Source: Limnohabitans sp. Rim47 (GTDB taxonomy: Bacteria > Pseudomonadota > Gammaproteobacteria > Burkholderiales > Burkholderiaceae_C). From it: 64,000 nucleotides of DNA. This document shows, one piece after another, positions 33,948 to 41,569 of this stretch; within the stretch, counting starts at the first letter, position 1, and each line of letters starts with the position of its first letter. Position numbers and translations under genes: made by a program. The stretch lies in assembly GCF_001517545.1 (NCBI RefSeq), contig NZ_FBYA01000001.1:924734-988733 (forward strand), read 5' to 3'. A model generated the notes under the pieces. The model saw nothing but the letters and a program-made list of their open reading frames with translations, had not been told where the DNA came from and searched no databases.

Positions 33948-34157
33948 GTGTCTGTGACCAACCGCAGCTACACCAACGTTGAGATCCAGATGCGCACCAA
34001 CATGATTGGCGAGATCGCTCTGGCCATCGAAATGGGCGCAGACGCCGTGGATATCGGCAAAACCATCCACCCGCACCCCACGCTGGGCGAAAGCATCGGC
34101 ATGGCGGCGGAGGTGGCGCATGGCAGCTGCACGGATCTGCCGCCGAGCAAGAAGTAA
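33948..34157 (+). pseudogene. Truncated, internally deleted copy of the lpdA 3' end
   Basis: The 69-codon open frame begins with GTG and contains VTNRSYTNVEIQMRTN. This matches lpdA at 32556-32603 (VTDRGFINVDIQMRTN). It then jumps in frame to MIGEIALAIEMGADAVD and on to the stop, matching lpdA from 33000. The piece equal to lpdA 32604-32999 is missing. The last 51 residues match the intact protein at all but one position, while the DNA differs at many third bases. So it is not a recent duplicate of the neighbouring gene. It lacks the FAD, NAD and disulfide regions and cannot be an active enzyme. Whether it is translated is unknown. Confidence 0.88.
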
Positions 34158-34176
34158 AGTACTTCTCGCTGCAAAC

Positions 34177-34213
34177 AAAAAAGCCCGGGCGGGGAACTGT
34201 CCGGGCTTTTTTT
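34177..34213 (+). terminator. Second copy of the lpdA terminator
   Basis: AAGCCCGGGC...GTCCGGGCTT hairpin with A- and T-runs on both sides. It stands at the same distance from the lpdA-remnant stop as the terminator at 33176 does from the lpdA stop, and resembles it closely. Confidence 0.92.
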
Positions 34214-34279
34214 GTATTCTTCCAATGTCCGGCAATCACCTGAATTTAAGCGGCGATCAAACGGCTTATTCACCGCATC

Positions 34280-35179
34280 TCAATGCGCCCCGAGGTAACA
34301 CCCCTCAGCCCGCTCCCCATCCGCTTCATCACCTTCCTCGCTGCACAGCGCGGCAATCAAAGCTTGGTCCACCACATGGCCGGGTAGCAGCAGCTCTTCA
34401 TTCGTCCAACGTTTGACCAAGTGGCCATTGGCCACGCCGCCGGTGTGTGGGGCTTGGTAGGCACGGCGGTGTTGCATGGTCACGCCGCTGTTGGCGTTGG
34501 CGATGAAGCGGCTTTCGCCCAAGGCCCAGGGTTCAAAGTAGGCGTTGGCCGCCGCATCCACCTGCCGGAAGTAGCTGCGTGCGCCTTCGGCGTGGAGCTT
34601 TTTGCGCACGGTGCGCGTGATGAGGCCTTGCAAGTGGTCGAGCGCGGCATCCTCCATTTGATCGAGGGCTTCGGGGCTCATGTCTTGCCCGGCCAGGGCC
34701 GCGTTGCTGGCCAGCTCGGCGGGCAGCACTTGCACCATGGCTTTGACCACATCGCGGTGCGGTGCCACGGCGGTGGCCACGGCGCGTGTTTGCGGCTGGA
34801 TGGGGCAGCGGATTTCGACAAAGCGCGGTTTGACGGGGCCTGTGCAGCCATCGTGGTGGTAGTACTCGCCTTGGCTGAGGCGCCCTTTGCTGGAGCGCCC
34901 GCGCACATCGCGGTAGGTGGGGTGCTCTGTGTGTGAATTCAGGCACACCACCAAGCCGGTGGCATCGACCAATTGGTAAAAGGCCTCGCGCAATTCGGGC
35001 AACAGGAGTTGGTCGTGCAGGTAATCGGTGGGCTCTGAGCCTTCATGACCGACTTCGCCTTCAATGACCAACACAAAGGGCTTGGGCCTGCGCACGCGCC
35101 ACAATGCGTTGGCAAATTCCAGCACCGAGCTGGCGTGGGCGATGTGTGGCTTGGCGCTGTGGCCCGTGGGGTCAGACAT
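34280..35179 (-). CDS. Uncharacterised protein, possibly a TauD-like Fe(II)/2-oxoglutarate oxygenase
   Basis: A 299-residue protein that I do not recognise with certainty. It has no signal peptide or membrane segment. Residues 105-126 (EYYHHDGCTGP, then PRFVEIRCP) hold an HxD motif at His108-Asp110, set in the kind of sequence that surrounds the iron site of TauD-like oxygenases. A His-rich stretch near the C-terminus (MQHRRAYQAPHTGG, His237 and His245), followed by Arg257, could supply the third iron ligand and the 2-oxoglutarate Arg. The spacing fits, but the similarity is weak. It stands alone on the minus strand, 80 bp from the RNase D-like gene. Confidence 0.5.
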   Translation of the reverse strand: MSDPTGHSAKPHIAHASSVLEFANALWRVRRPKPFVLVIEGEVGHEGSEPTDYLHDQLLLPELREAFYQLVDATGLVVCLNSHTEHPTYRDVRGRSSKGRLSQGEYYHHDGCTGPVKPRFVEIRCPIQPQTRAVATAVAPHRDVVKAMVQVLPAELASNAALAGQDMSPEALDQMEDAALDHLQGLITRTVRKKLHAEGARSYFRQVDAAANAYFEPWALGESRFIANANSGVTMQHRRAYQAPHTGGVANGHLVKRWTNEELLLPGHVVDQALIAALCSEEGDEADGERAEGCYLGAH

Positions 35180-35259
35180 GGGAAGAATTCAGTGTGCGGT
35201 CGGGCTCGGACTGCGAGCAGGGGATTGACAGTAATTTTAGGGCTTCATTTCGCGATGGC

Positions 35260-35883
35260 TCAGACCAAGCCCAAGGCGTCCCAGACCCGAATCGCGGCAT
35301 ACGCGTCGTTGGCCGCGTAGACCAACTGTGATTCGGTCAGGCGGGCATTGGCCCAGTTGCTGGTCGCCGCTTTTTTGGACTTCATGAAGCGCTGGTTGAA
35401 CAGCACCGCCACAGCGCCTTTGACGCCCATGTCTTTGCGGTAGCCGCGTTGGTGGAACACGGTGTTGAGTTCCAGAATGCCTTGAGGCTCGATGCCCAGT
35501 TTGTGGATGATGCGTTTGCGGTCATCACCCAAGCCAAAACCGGCTTTGGCGATGCCTTTGAATGCCAGCAAATCGGCGGCCACGTTTCGGCATTCGGGTT
35601 CGTGCAGCTGAAACACCCAAGCCCGTTCGGCGGTAGACAGTTGCAGGATGTGCGGGCCGTCAGACTGCTCGCCCACCTTGAAGGTTGGTTTGGATTCGGT
35701 GTCAAAACCCCAAGCCTGCGCGAGCACGAGTTGGTCATAGGCACGGCCAGCCTGCGCACCGGTGCTCACCAAGGTGATGCGGTCCAGCCCGAGTCGCTCG
35801 AACGCGGGGAGGAGGGCGATGGCCTCTTTGTCGGGGGTGGCGCGCTGCGGGGTTTGGTTTTGCATGCTTTGGCCGGTGGTCAT
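35260..35883 (-). CDS. RNase D-like 3'-5' exonuclease domain protein
   Basis: A 207-residue protein of the DEDD exonuclease fold. The first acidic pair is in AWGFDTESKP. The second Asp is probably in GLGDDRKRII, and the last in YAANDAYAAIRVW, giving the DEDDy pattern. It lacks the HRDC domains of RNase D, so it is the short, stand-alone type. It probably degrades RNA or DNA ends in the cytoplasm. I chose MTTGQSMQNQ because this ATG overlaps the stop of the upstream GTPase gene by 4 bp; the longer frame is antisense to that gene. The two are probably one operon. Confidence 0.87.
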   Translation of the reverse strand: MTTGQSMQNQTPQRATPDKEAIALLPAFERLGLDRITLVSTGAQAGRAYDQLVLAQAWGFDTESKPTFKVGEQSDGPHILQLSTAERAWVFQLHEPECRNVAADLLAFKGIAKAGFGLGDDRKRIIHKLGIEPQGILELNTVFHQRGYRKDMGVKGAVAVLFNQRFMKSKKAATSNWANARLTESQLVYAANDAYAAIRVWDALGLV

Positions 35884-36806
35884 TCGCGGGCCTGTTTTTT
35901 GGCTTTTTTCGAGCCTTCTTTGCGTTGGGTGCGTTCTGCGTCGGCTTTCTTGCCTTCGGCCAGCCATTGGGCAAATTCTTCGGGTGTTTCCAGCGTCACG
36001 CGGCCCAGAGCGGCAGACCTGAAATCGTGGATCACCAACTCGGCTGCTTTGGTCGTGTTCACACGCCCGCCGCTTTGTAGGGCGCCGCGTTGGCGGGCAA
36101 TGGCTTCGAGCATGGTTTCGTCGGTGTGGCTGGCCACGTCTTTGATTTTGTAGCGGGCTTCCAGTGCTTGTGGGTAGTTGGGGATCAGGTAGTTCAGCAA
36201 CTCCAGCGCCACCACTTCTTCGTCGAACGCGTTCACGCCAATGGCACCGCTGGCAGCCAAGTTGAACCCGCTTTGCTCGACGATGATGCGAGGCCAAAGA
36301 ACGCCGGGCGTGTCGTACAAATAAAAATCATCGGCCAGCGTGATGCGCTGCTCGAGTTTGGTCACACCCGCTTCGTCGCCCGTTTTGGCGGCGCGTTTGC
36401 CTTTGAGGGTGTTGATCAGCGTGGATTTGCCGACGTTGGGAATGCCGCAAATGAGCACGCGCATGGGTTTGACCATGCCACCCCGGTTGGGGGCCAATTG
36501 TTGGCACGCTTCAATCAAGGCCTTGGCTGGCGAAACCATGCTGGTGTCCAGACCCAAGGCACGCACATCGGGCAAGGCGTTGTAGTGGCGCAACCAGGCG
36601 GTGGTTTGCACCGGATCGGCCAAGTCTTGCTTGCTGAGAATTTTCAGGCCTGGTTTGCCTTGAATCAGCTCGGCCAGCATCGGGTTGGCGCTGGAGCCGG
36701 GCAAGCGGGCGTCGAGCATTTCGATGACGACGTCGATGTCTTTGATGCGTTCCCCAATCGCTTTGCGCGTGAGGTGCATGTGTCCGGGAAACCATTGAAT
36801 CGCCAT
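35880..36806 (-). CDS. ylqF: Ribosome biogenesis GTPase YlqF/RbgA
   Basis: A 308-residue circularly permuted GTPase that helps late assembly of the large ribosomal subunit. The N-terminal marker is MAIQWFPGHMHLTRKAI. G motifs come in permuted order: G4 ILSKQDLAD, then G1 CGIPNVGKSTLIN, and G3 YDTPGVLWP. The C-terminal part is basic (KKADAERTQRKEGSKKAKKQ) and probably binds RNA. The ATG at 36806 gives the canonical QWFPGHM start; an in-frame ATG five codons upstream is less likely. Confidence 0.95.
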   Translation of the reverse strand: MAIQWFPGHMHLTRKAIGERIKDIDVVIEMLDARLPGSSANPMLAELIQGKPGLKILSKQDLADPVQTTAWLRHYNALPDVRALGLDTSMVSPAKALIEACQQLAPNRGGMVKPMRVLICGIPNVGKSTLINTLKGKRAAKTGDEAGVTKLEQRITLADDFYLYDTPGVLWPRIIVEQSGFNLAASGAIGVNAFDEEVVALELLNYLIPNYPQALEARYKIKDVASHTDETMLEAIARQRGALQSGGRVNTTKAAELVIHDFRSAALGRVTLETPEEFAQWLAEGKKADAERTQRKEGSKKAKKQARE

Positions 36807-36931
36807 AAAAGCCGCTGCCAACCGAAAGTCAAAGAGGGTGATTGTCGGTCACTTCAGGCTCGTACCCGGATTTTCTGCAATGGCTCGCGGGCGAGCAAGC
36901 CATTACGTCTCGCAACAATATTGGTTTTGCT

Positions 36932-37531
36932 CTAACGAACCAAATCTTCCATGGCATCGATCACCAAGCTGGTGCCGATGGCGATCAACAAGATATCGGA
37001 GGCGACTCGGACATATTTGTAGCCCGGCGGTGGCACGCCCAATGTGACAAGCACCGTTCTGGGCAACTCGTAATAAACCACACCTTGCGGCAGTGGCACG
37101 CCTTTGTGCCATTGTTTGGCCTGGCCTGGAGGCAAGCAGCCGGTGCCCTTTTTGGCCAAACCCGGCGGGCAAAACCCCATGTTCTCGGGTCTGCTGTAGT
37201 AGCTTTTTGCGGCCTCTAGGTGGTGCGATTGGAAATACTGCCCGATCCGAATTTCTGCAGCAGGTGAGGGTGCCGTCATGTGGTGCGGCATGAAGGGCGG
37301 CATCTCTGCAGGCGGGTGATGGGGATGCCAATGTTTGCTGCGTTGCTGCTTGGCGGCAGGGTGTTGATCGGGCGCTTTGTGCACCTGCGGCGCATGAGGC
37401 GCTGGCTTGTCTTGGCGCTGTGCTTTGCGCGGGGCTTGGTCATCGGCTCTTTGCGCTTGTGCAGTCTGTGGCAGCCACAAGACCGGCAGCAGGGCCAAGC
37501 AAGCCATGTAAACATATCGAGGAGTGGTCAT
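36932..37531 (-). CDS. CigR/RcnB-like exported protein
   Basis: A 199-residue protein with a signal peptide (MTTPRYVYMACLALLPVLWL, cut after AQA near residue 26). A Pro/His/Lys-rich middle (about 30-95) looks disordered. The C-terminal part matches the CigR/RcnB repeat type: CPPGLAKKGTGCLPPGQAKQ, then GVPLPQG, then a closing PPPGYKYVRVASDILLIAIG with a hydrophobic helix. In Salmonella CigR is a membrane-anchored anti-virulence factor; the role here is unknown. Two Cys flank the first LPPG motif. It is read leftward towards rbgA, 125 bp away. Confidence 0.75.
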   Translation of the reverse strand: MTTPRYVYMACLALLPVLWLPQTAQAQRADDQAPRKAQRQDKPAPHAPQVHKAPDQHPAAKQQRSKHWHPHHPPAEMPPFMPHHMTAPSPAAEIRIGQYFQSHHLEAAKSYYSRPENMGFCPPGLAKKGTGCLPPGQAKQWHKGVPLPQGVVYYELPRTVLVTLGVPPPGYKYVRVASDILLIAIGTSLVIDAMEDLVR

Positions 37532-37666
37532 GTTGGGCTTTCTTCATGGTGATACAAAACACCAGACCCGCACAAGTTATCTGACCAGATGCGCTTGCGC
37601 TGTTCGCCAACACCCACAAGTTCGATGCCGCATCACGGGACATGCCCCATCAACCGAACGCCCATG

Positions 37667-37703
37667 AAAAAAGGCAGCCTGGTGGAACACCATGGCTGCC
37701 TTT
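37667..37703 (-). terminator. Terminator of the HU gene
   Basis: Stem AAAGGCAGCC / GGCTGCCTTT with a 14-base loop, followed on the minus strand by six T. It lies 20 bp after the HU stop. Confidence 0.92.
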
Positions 37704-37722
37704 CGGCGGAAGCAATTGGAAA

Positions 37723-38004
37723 TTACTTCTTCTTGTTCACGGCTGCTTTGAAAGCGGCACCAGCGCTGAAACGGGGCACGGTAGCGGCTGCAATTTTCAG
37801 CTTCTCGCCAGTGCGTGGGTTCTTACCAACGCGAGCGGCACGCTTGGCGGCTTTGAAGGTACCAAAGCCAATCAGTTGCACGTCTTGTTTTTTGGCAACC
37901 GTCTTGGTGATGATTTCAACCAGCGCGCTCACGGCACGGCCGGCAGCGGCTTTGGACATGTCAGTTTCTTTGGCCAATGTTTCGATCAGTTCTGCTTTGT
38001 TCAA
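37723..38004 (-). CDS. hupB: DNA-binding protein HU
   Basis: A 93-residue histone-like protein that bends DNA and organises the nucleoid. The family pattern is complete: MNKAELIETLAKETDMSK, GFGTFKAAKRAARVGKNPRT, and a C-terminal FKAAVNKKK. The start is a TTG at 38002-38004: the standard HU N-terminus begins exactly there, GGAG stands 9 bases before it, and the only earlier in-frame ATG would add 27 residues. The upstream 167 bp are AT-rich, as for a strong promoter. TTG starts can limit the amount of protein made. Confidence 0.96.
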   Translation of the reverse strand: MNKAELIETLAKETDMSKAAAGRAVSALVEIITKTVAKKQDVQLIGFGTFKAAKRAARVGKNPRTGEKLKIAAATVPRFSAGAAFKAAVNKKK

Positions 38005-38171
38005 GATTTTTCTCCAGATGAATAGAACGGCGAGATTTTGCCACGCAACGTGCGCTTGCCCACATAATTTTCTTAATTTAACCAACTTCTTTGACCGATG
38101 TCACTTTACATAATATACATCGTATGAATCAAATGGTGAAGCAAAGGGAACTTGAGATTCACGCCGACAGA

Positions 38172-39023
38172 TCACCAACCCGTTTTGACCGGTTTGGATG
38201 CGGGCATGGATGCTTCAGCCGCTGGCGGCAAAACCGGCGCTGACGATTGCGCAGCGTTGGCTGTTGAACGTGTATTGACCGGACCTGCTGGGGTCGTGGC
38301 TTGCGATGACGCTGTCTGCGCAGTCACATCGTCTGCCACCAGTTTGGGTGTCTGAGCCTTGGCCGCACGCGCAGCCTGGCGCTGCAGACCTGTTTGGATC
38401 AACTCTTTGGCATTTTGGCGATGACCACGAACAGCGAAATCGAGGGCCGTCAAACCCAACTGGTTTTTGATATTCAAATCGGCACCGGCCTGGATCAAGA
38501 CCTTGACCGCTTCGGGGCTGCCGTACATGGCCGCCATCATCAATGGCGTGCTGCCGTTGGGCGATTCGGCGTCGATGTACGCGCTGTTTTCGAGCAAAAA
38601 TTCGATCACGGCGACTTGGCCCGTGGATGCGGCGTAATGCAAAGGCGTCCAGCCGGGTTTGTTCACATCGGCGTCGAGTTCGACCAACTGCTTGACCAAG
38701 GGCAAATGGCCCTTGAGTGCCGCCAACATCAAAACACTTTCATCCTTGTCGTTGCGGACCTCGACTTTGATTTTGGGCCAGCTAAGCAACAACTGTGTGA
38801 CCTTGGGCGAAGGCTCGCGCACGGCCAGCATCAGGCCAGCATGACCTGCGGGATTGACGGTGTTTGGGTCAAACCCGCGTTGCAGCAAAGCCTGAACAGT
38901 CCTGACATCGTCGAACTGAATCGCTTTGAAATAGTCTTCGTAAGAACCTGCCCAGGAGGGCAGGTTAATAAAAATAAATCCAATTAAAACAACAGCTTTT
39001 TCAATTAAATTAATATTTAACAT
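38172..39023 (-). CDS. Ankyrin-repeat protein with signal peptide
   Basis: A 283-residue protein. A hydrophobic N-terminus (IEKAVVLIGFIFINLPSWAG) looks like a signal peptide ending near residue 25. At least four ankyrin repeats follow, for example ESVLMLAALKGHLPLVKQLV, GWTPLHYAASTGQVAVIEFL and GSTPLMMAAMYGSPEAVKVL. The last 65 residues are Ala/Thr/Pro/Ser-rich and probably disordered. It is likely periplasmic, where it would bind another protein. It is the last gene of the mltG-tmk-holB-tatD transcript, 6 bp after tatD. Confidence 0.88.
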   Translation of the reverse strand: MLNINLIEKAVVLIGFIFINLPSWAGSYEDYFKAIQFDDVRTVQALLQRGFDPNTVNPAGHAGLMLAVREPSPKVTQLLLSWPKIKVEVRNDKDESVLMLAALKGHLPLVKQLVELDADVNKPGWTPLHYAASTGQVAVIEFLLENSAYIDAESPNGSTPLMMAAMYGSPEAVKVLIQAGADLNIKNQLGLTALDFAVRGHRQNAKELIQTGLQRQAARAAKAQTPKLVADDVTAQTASSQATTPAGPVNTRSTANAAQSSAPVLPPAAEASMPASKPVKTGW

Positions 39024-39029
39024 GAGGTT

Positions 39030-39836
39030 TTAGACGGCTGTTTTGGCGAACAAATTCAAGAAATTGCGAGTCGTCAACTCGCCAATCGCCTCCGAAGTTG
39101 AACCGCGAAGCTCACCCAACAACTTGGCAACATGCGGAACATAAGACGGATTGTTCAACTTGCCACGGTAAGGCACAGGAGCCAAATAGGGGCTGTCGGT
39201 CTCGATCAGCAGGCGGTCATCGGGGACAAATTGGGCGACTTCGCGCAGATCAGCTGCGGTCTTGAAGGTCAAGATGCCCGACAAAGAGATGTAAAACCCC
39301 AAGTCCAAGGCCGCTTTGGCCACCTGCATGCTTTCGGTGAAGCAGTGAAAAACGCCCCCCGCCGAGCCAGCGTCACCCGATTCGCCCTCTTCTTTCAGGA
39401 TGGCAATGGTGTCATCCGACGCTTGCCGGGTGTGAATGACCAAGGGCAAGCCGGTTTGACGCGCAGCCCGAATGTGGGTGCGAAAACGCTCGCGCTGCCA
39501 TTCCATATCGGCGATGGTGCGCCCGCCTTTGCGCTCGTCCATCTGGTAATAGTCGAGCCCCGTCTCGCCGATGGCCACCACCTTGGACCGGGCCGCACCA
39601 TCGAGCAGGTCTTGCAAACTGGGCTCGCGCACGCCTTCGTTGTCGGGGTGCACGCCCACCGTCGCCCACATGTTGTCGTGCGCCATGGCCAAGCCGTGCA
39701 CGCTGTCAAAGTCTTCCATCGTGGTGCAAATGCACAGGGCGCGGGTCACTTGGGCGGCTTCCATGGACTGCAAAATGCTGTCCAGCCGACCCATCAGTTC
39801 CGGGAAATTCAGGTGGCAATGGGAATCGGTGTACAT
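39030..39836 (-). CDS. TatD/YcfH-family metal-dependent hydrolase (DNase)
   Basis: A 268-residue TIM-barrel metal enzyme. Metal ligands are seen in YTDSHCHLNFPEL (HxH), in VVAIGETGLDYY (Glu), in LPLVIHTRQASDD (His), in GGVFHCFTES (His) and in LLIETDSPYLAPVPYRG (Asp). Relatives cut DNA, and some act in quality control. It lies 3 bp after holB. In many proteobacteria a PilZ gene stands between these two; here there is none. Confidence 0.94.
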   Translation of the reverse strand: MYTDSHCHLNFPELMGRLDSILQSMEAAQVTRALCICTTMEDFDSVHGLAMAHDNMWATVGVHPDNEGVREPSLQDLLDGAARSKVVAIGETGLDYYQMDERKGGRTIADMEWQRERFRTHIRAARQTGLPLVIHTRQASDDTIAILKEEGESGDAGSAGGVFHCFTESMQVAKAALDLGFYISLSGILTFKTAADLREVAQFVPDDRLLIETDSPYLAPVPYRGKLNNPSYVPHVAKLLGELRGSTSEAIGELTTRNFLNLFAKTAV

Positions 39837-39839
39837 CGT

Positions 39840-40844
39840 TCAGCCCTTGGACAGCAGGGTTTGTTGGGCATCGGCGGTCAGCGCTTCGAGCATCAGACCG
39901 GCATTAAAAGGGTGCTCGGCGGTGCGGGCCGATTGCATCAGTCGCTTGAACCAATCCGTGAGCACCATGACCGATGCCGAGGTGGCGGGCAACTGGGCGG
40001 CATCGAAAAAACGCGGCGCAGCACCTGCTTGACGCAACACCAGGTCGTGACAAAGCTTTTGCAAGGCATCAATGGCTTGGGCGGAGCTCATGTCGGCCAA
40101 ATGCCGCGCATCGCCTTGGCGCATGGCTTTGGGCAGCGCGGCCCACCATTCGGGGGACAAACCCGATTCGGCCTGCCGCAACACATCGGTCGGCCTGCCG
40201 CCTGCGCTGCGCAGCAAAGCCTGCGCCACAGGCGCTTGCACGCCCTGCCCGGTCAACCAGGCCAGCGCTTCATCGGCCTCAGGCCACTTCATGGTGTGGG
40301 CCAGGCAACGGCTGCGGATGGTGGGCAGCAGCATGTGGCTGGCCTCGGTGGCCAGCACAAAACGCACATCGCCTGGCGGCTCCTCAAGTGTCTTGAGCAA
40401 GGCATTGGCCGTGATGGTGTTCATGCGCTCAGCCGGAAACACCAGCACCGCTTTACCGCGCCCACGGGCGTCGGTGCGCTGCGAAAACTCCACCGCATCG
40501 CGCATCGCATCCACACGGATTTCTTTGCTGGGCTTGCGGGATTTTTTGTCAATCTCGTCCTGCGCTTTTTCGGACAAGGGCCAGCCCAACTCGATCATCA
40601 CCGTCTCGGGCATCAGCACGGCCAAGTCGGCGTGGGTGTGCACGGCAATGGCGTGGCAACTGGGGCAATCGCCACAAGCGCCCTGTGGGGTGGGCTTTTC
40701 GCACAACCACGCCGACGCCAAAGCCAGCGCCAATTCGTATTGACCCAAGCCCGACGGGCCTTGCAGCAACCAGGCATGCCCACGCTGGGCCAGCAAATCG
40801 GTGGCTTGGCGGGCAATCCACGGGGCGTTCAAGGGCGCGCTCAT
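39840..40844 (-). CDS. holB: DNA polymerase III delta-prime subunit
   Basis: A 334-residue clamp-loader subunit. The zinc-binding part has GACGDCPSCHAI. The ATPase loop reads GPSGLGQYELALA, where the catalytic Lys of active clamp-loader ATPases is replaced by Gln; delta-prime subunits in general do not hydrolyse ATP. Sensor-like motifs are ANALLKTLEEPPGDVRFVL and LPTIRSRCLAH. The start MSAPLNAPW overlaps the tmk stop by 4 bp. Expression is tied to tmk. Confidence 0.93.
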   Translation of the reverse strand: MSAPLNAPWIARQATDLLAQRGHAWLLQGPSGLGQYELALALASAWLCEKPTPQGACGDCPSCHAIAVHTHADLAVLMPETVMIELGWPLSEKAQDEIDKKSRKPSKEIRVDAMRDAVEFSQRTDARGRGKAVLVFPAERMNTITANALLKTLEEPPGDVRFVLATEASHMLLPTIRSRCLAHTMKWPEADEALAWLTGQGVQAPVAQALLRSAGGRPTDVLRQAESGLSPEWWAALPKAMRQGDARHLADMSSAQAIDALQKLCHDLVLRQAGAAPRFFDAAQLPATSASVMVLTDWFKRLMQSARTAEHPFNAGLMLEALTADAQQTLLSKG

Positions 40845-41482
40845 GCGCCATCCCGCCCGAGCCATGCACCGACCACACGGCTCACGTTAGCTCCAACGGC
40901 GTCCATGCTTTGGGCAGCATCGATGCGTGCAAAACGGTCTGGCATCTCGGCTTGCCGTTTGGCATACCCTGCTCGCACGGCCGCAAAAAAGTCAGCGGGC
41001 TGAGACTCAAACTTGTCGGGCACCCGGGCTGAAGCCAAGCGCTCAGCCGCTATGTGTGGGTCCAAGTCGAACCAAACCGTCAAATCGGGCTGGCGCAAAG
41101 CCCCATCGGGCAAAGCCTGCACCATGCTTTCGAGCTGGGCCAGCACCTGCCAGTCAAAGCCGCGCCCACCGCCTTGGTAGGCAAAAGTGGCATCGGTGAA
41201 ACGGTCACACAAGACCACATCGCCCCGGGCCAGCGCGGGTTCGATCACTTGCACCAAGTGCTCACGGCGAGCGGCAAACATCAACAGCGCTTCGGTCAGC
41301 GCGTCCATGGGTTCGTGTAAGACCAGTTCACGCAACTTTTCGGACACCGGCGTGCCACCAGGTTCGCGGGTGCGCACCACCGCCCTGCCCGCTTCTCGAC
41401 AAAGCTGGGCCACGCGCTCAATGTGTGTGGATTTGCCCGCACCGTCGATGCCCTCAAAAGTGATGAATGTGCCGCGTGTCAT
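40841..41482 (-). CDS. tmk: Thymidylate kinase
   Basis: A 213-residue enzyme that makes dTDP from dTMP. The P-loop is FEGIDGAGKSTHIE, the DR(Y/F) motif is VLCDRFTDATFAYQGGGRG and the substrate loop is RTREPGGTP. It stands in the classical order mltG-tmk-holB, 87 bp after mltG, with a 4 bp overlap into holB. Confidence 0.97.
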   Translation of the reverse strand: MTRGTFITFEGIDGAGKSTHIERVAQLCREAGRAVVRTREPGGTPVSEKLRELVLHEPMDALTEALLMFAARREHLVQVIEPALARGDVVLCDRFTDATFAYQGGGRGFDWQVLAQLESMVQALPDGALRQPDLTVWFDLDPHIAAERLASARVPDKFESQPADFFAAVRAGYAKRQAEMPDRFARIDAAQSMDAVGANVSRVVGAWLGRDGA

Positions 41483-41569
41483 AAAGGTGTGATGTGAATA
41501 TTCGATTGTCGCTCAAGCGGGGAGCTAAGCCCGTCAGCAGCACGTTGTCTGTTGGCCAAGCGGATGTCT

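Noticed and set aside
36879..36904. Hairpin AATGGCTCG...AGCCATT between the CigR-like gene and rbgA as a terminator
   Set aside because: No T-run on either strand and imperfect pairing; too weak to list as a feature.
39840..40844. HolB considered defective because the P-loop Lys is Gln
   Set aside because: Delta-prime subunits normally do not hydrolyse ATP, so this is expected for the family.
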